From assembly GCA_016806145.1 (NCBI GenBank), contig CP063166.1, positions 6,324,001-6,388,000 of the forward strand: a DNA stretch of 64,000 bases, in the 5' to 3' direction. Positions 62,044-64,000 of the stretch are shown here, in pieces. A program made the position numbers and the translations under genes. Under the pieces are notes generated by a model that was not told where the DNA came from, ran no database searches, and was given only the letters and a program-made list of their open reading frames with translations. How positions within the stretch are numbered: the first letter of the stretch is position 1; every line of letters starts with the position of its first letter. This DNA is from Variovorax paradoxus. Lineage in GTDB: Bacteria > Pseudomonadota > Gammaproteobacteria > Burkholderiales > Burkholderiaceae_C.

Positions 62044-63024
62044 ATGCCCACCCTGTCCCGCCGCGACTTCGTCGCCACCTCCCTCTCGGCCGCGGCCCTG
62101 TCGCTCAGCCGCCCCGCCTTCGCCAATGACTACCCGAGCCGCCCGATCCGCTTGGTCGTGCCCTATGCGCCCGGTGGCGGCTCCGACGTGGTCGGGCGTC
62201 TGGTGGCGCAGAAGCTGACCGAGTCCAGCGGCTGGAACGTCATCGTCGACAACAAGGCCGGCGCCTCCGCCATGATCGGCACCGACGCCGTGGCCAAGAG
62301 CGCGGCCGACGGCTACACGCTGCTGATCGCCGATGCCGCGCACGCCACCAACGCGGCGGTGCAGCCGCGGCTGCCCTTCGATTCGACCCGGGACTTCGCG
62401 CCGCTCACGCTGATCGGCTCCTCGCCGCAATTGCTGGTGGCGCACCCGTCGCTTCCCGCCAACTCGCTCAAGGAACTGCTGGCGCTGCCGCGCGAGCAGG
62501 TGCGCCAGTACGGCGTCGGCACGCCGGGCCAGGGCTCGGCGCCGCACCTGCTCTACGAGCTGCTCAAGCTCAAGACCGGGATGGAGCTGGTGCACGTGCC
62601 GTACAAGGGCGGCGCGCTCGCGCTGACCGACGCCATCGGCGGCCAGGTGCCGATGGTGATCAACTCGGTGCCGGCCTGCATGCCGCACATCGAGGCGAAG
62701 CGGCTCAAGGTGCTCGCCATCGCGAGCACGGCGCGCGATCCCAAGCTGCCGCAGGTGCAGACCTTCGCGGAGAGCGCGCCCGGCATCGTCGGCAGCGTCT
62801 GGTACGGCCTCATGGTGCCCGCGAAGACGCCCGCCGACGTGCAGCAGCGCCTCAATGCCGCGCTCGCCAAGGTGCTCGACCTGCCCGAGGTCAAGACCCG
62901 GCTGGCCGATGCCTTCATCGATCCGATGCCGCGCGGCAGCCAGGCCTTCGCGAAGCACCTGAACGACGAGATCGCGCGCTGGCAGGCGGTGGTGAAGCAG
63001 ACGGGGTTCACGCTCAACAGCTAG
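62044..63024 (+). CDS. Bug-family periplasmic solute receptor
   Basis: 326 residues; AGGAG lies 8 bp before ATG. The N-terminus SRRDFVATSLSAAALSLSRP is a twin-arginine-type signal. Bug hallmarks: RPIRLVVPYAPGGGSDVVGR and DNKAGASAMIGTDAVAKSAA. Co-transcription with the threonine aldolase is likely. The ligand is perhaps an acidic or hydroxy amino acid derivative, by inference. Confidence 0.92.
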   Translation: MPTLSRRDFVATSLSAAALSLSRPAFANDYPSRPIRLVVPYAPGGGSDVVGRLVAQKLTESSGWNVIVDNKAGASAMIGTDAVAKSAADGYTLLIADAAHATNAAVQPRLPFDSTRDFAPLTLIGSSPQLLVAHPSLPANSLKELLALPREQVRQYGVGTPGQGSAPHLLYELLKLKTGMELVHVPYKGGALALTDAIGGQVPMVINSVPACMPHIEAKRLKVLAIASTARDPKLPQVQTFAESAPGIVGSVWYGLMVPAKTPADVQQRLNAALAKVLDLPEVKTRLADAFIDPMPRGSQAFAKHLNDEIARWQAVVKQTGFTLNS

Positions 63025-63159
63025 CAGCGTGCAACGTACTGTGCGGCTTGCGTCCCGCGGATACACAGGCATACGCAGCACGCGCGGCAGCGGTGGCGGG
63101 CGTCGAAGAATCGCCGCATCGATTCTTCCACCGCCTCTTTCTCACCCGAAGGAACCGCC

Positions 63160-63717
63160 ATGCGCATCCCCGCCGCACCGCTCGCCATCGCCGCCGCCAT
63201 CGCCGCCTCGGTGGCTTTCGTCACCCTCGCCGCGCCACCCGGCGGCGGCGACATCCCCGCCGCGCAGGCCGCGCCCGCGCCGGCCTTCACCAACATCGAC
63301 ACCTGGCTCAACTCGCCGCCGCTGGACATGGCCGCGCTGCGCGGCAAGGTGGTGCTGGTCGACTTCTGGACCTACACCTGCATCAACTGCCTGAACCACC
63401 TGCCCTACGTCAAGGACTGGGACGCGAAGTACAAGGACCAGGGGCTGGTCGTGGTCGGCGTGCACACGCCCGAGTTCGCCTACGAGAAGTCGACGCAGAA
63501 CGTGAAGGACGCGATCCAGCGCCTGCAGATCCGTCATGCGGTGGCGCAGGACAACGGCTATGGCACCTGGAAGGCCTTCCGCAACCAGTACTGGCCGGCC
63601 GTCTACCTGATCGACAAGCAGGGCCGCATCGTCTATTCGCACTTCGGCGAGGGCAGCTACGGAGCTACCGAGAAGAAGATCCAGGCACTGCTGGCCGAAC
63701 CCGCGCCGGCGTCCTGA
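63160..63717 (+). CDS. Exported thioredoxin-like (TlpA/DipZ-type) protein
   Basis: 185 residues with an N-terminal hydrophobic signal or anchor (about residues 6-26). The thioredoxin fold has DFWTYTCINCLNHLPYVKDW with a CINC redox pair, as in the periplasmic domain of DipZ-type proteins, and GVHTPEFAYEKSTQNVKDAI. It likely acts in periplasmic thiol-disulphide exchange. AAGGAACC lies just ahead of ATG. A very short open frame begins 2 bp after its stop. Confidence 0.9.
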   Translation: MRIPAAPLAIAAAIAASVAFVTLAAPPGGGDIPAAQAAPAPAFTNIDTWLNSPPLDMAALRGKVVLVDFWTYTCINCLNHLPYVKDWDAKYKDQGLVVVGVHTPEFAYEKSTQNVKDAIQRLQIRHAVAQDNGYGTWKAFRNQYWPAVYLIDKQGRIVYSHFGEGSYGATEKKIQALLAEPAPAS

Positions 63718-63718
63718 G

Positions 63719-63847
63719 ATGAAGAAGCTCTGGTTCGCCCTGCTGTTCCTCGCGGGCGGCTTCGCGCACGAAGTCCGCCAGCCGACGAACTGCCAATGCA
63801 TCTCGACCCGTTCGGCGACGGGTCCCTCGAAGCGAAAAGGCGCCTAG
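63719..63847 (+). CDS. Possible 42-residue exported peptide
   Basis: ATG 2 bp after the preceding stop. It encodes KKLWFALLFLAGGFAHEVRQ, a signal-like start, then TNCQCISTRSATGPSKRKGA and TAG. The coding ends overlap the end of the convergent response regulator gene by 2 bp. Frame and coupling are suggestive, but the length is too short for firm support. Confidence 0.35.
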   Translation: MKKLWFALLFLAGGFAHEVRQPTNCQCISTRSATGPSKRKGA

Positions 63848-64000
63848 TCGCGCGCCTCGACCGCCGCGGCCAGCACGTAGCCTTCGCTGCGCACCGTCTT
63901 CAGGTAGCGCGGCTCGCGCGCATCGTCGCGCAGGCGCTGGCGCAGCCGGCTCACCAGCAGGTCGATCGAGCGCTCGAACAGCTCGGCCTCGCGGCCCTGG
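63844..64000 (-). CDS. OmpR/PhoB-type response regulator, C-terminal end (partial)
   Basis: The window cuts the gene; about 52 C-terminal codons are visible. SIDLLVSRLRQRLRDDAREP and RYLKTVRSEGYVLAA are the recognition helix and wing of an OmpR-type DNA-binding domain. The receiver domain and sensor kinase gene would lie beyond the window. Confidence 0.85.
   Translation of the reverse strand, partial: QGREAELFERSIDLLVSRLRQRLRDDAREPRYLKTVRSEGYVLAAAVEARD

Overview
The window is a GC-rich chromosomal segment of a betaproteobacterium, most likely Comamonadaceae and close to Variovorax. I infer this from several signs: four orphan Bug-type solute receptors, many LysR/IclR/GntR/MarR regulators next to catabolic genes, a DUF1840 gene, class-typical ribosomal proteins, and intergenic repeats of the kind common in Burkholderiales. 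No assignment by database search was possible.

Layout. 1-4091: a polyamine-type ABC transporter (only the tail of its permease is present) enclosing a three-subunit FAD/[2Fe-2S] amine or opine dehydrogenase. 4113-6062: a divergent tetA/tetR-like pair with two tandem tet-type operators between the genes. 6070-8745: a GMC oxidoreductase with a divergent LysR regulator. 8956-12927: an Mla-type lipid-transport operon (a STAS-MlaE fusion, MlaF, MlaD, a PqiC-like lipoprotein and a small membrane protein). 13066-16471: IclR regulator, serine hydrolase and SGNH protein, coupled by ATGA overlaps. 16569-23274: a homogentisate-centred aromatic cluster (degenerate metallo-beta-lactamase-fold protein, MhaA-like hydroxylase with an MhaB-like small partner, HmgA, Bug receptor, fumarylacetoacetase). 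23311-27119: an Asp/Glu racemase/arylmalonate-decarboxylase-fold protein lacking the catalytic cysteine, with a Bug receptor, an orphan TRAP receptor lipoprotein and a divergent GntR regulator. 27120-28620: an AT-richer island with two exported proteins of unknown function. 28784-35939: E1 alpha/beta of a 2-oxoacid or acetoin dehydrogenase, MarR, a peroxiredoxin-like protein, LysR, a short-chain dehydrogenase with divergent LysR, and a Bug receptor. 36031-37648: DUF1840 protein and cyclopropane fatty acid synthase.

37764-44811 is a compact operon that fits the aerobic CoA-dependent 2-aminobenzoate pathway. It encodes a fused monooxygenase/reductase, MarR, enoyl-CoA hydratase, acyl-CoA dehydrogenase, aryl-CoA ligase and a RidA-type deaminase, and it runs from a clear promoter/operator to a clear intrinsic terminator. 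44861-54014, on the minus strand, is the spc-alpha ribosomal protein cluster from rplN to rplQ. It includes secY, rpmJ and rpoA, lacks the S10 block and infA, has its own promoter and structured leader, and is followed by an initiator tRNA with its own -10 element and terminator. 54058-64000 is mixed: phytase-like esterase, proC, MaoC-like protein, ubiA, dps, oxyR, tautomerase, a regulator remnant, LysR with divergent threonine aldolase and a Bug receptor, a thioredoxin-like protein, and the end of an OmpR-type response regulator.

No rRNA, CRISPR array, insertion sequence, phage gene or integrase was seen. Every stretch of more than about 300 bases contains a gene. The most notable items are the aminobenzoyl-CoA operon with RidA, the coupled IclR module, the MBL-fold protein missing half of its metal ligands, the cysteine-less racemase-fold protein with two receptors, and the split ribosomal protein cluster with a hairpin leader.
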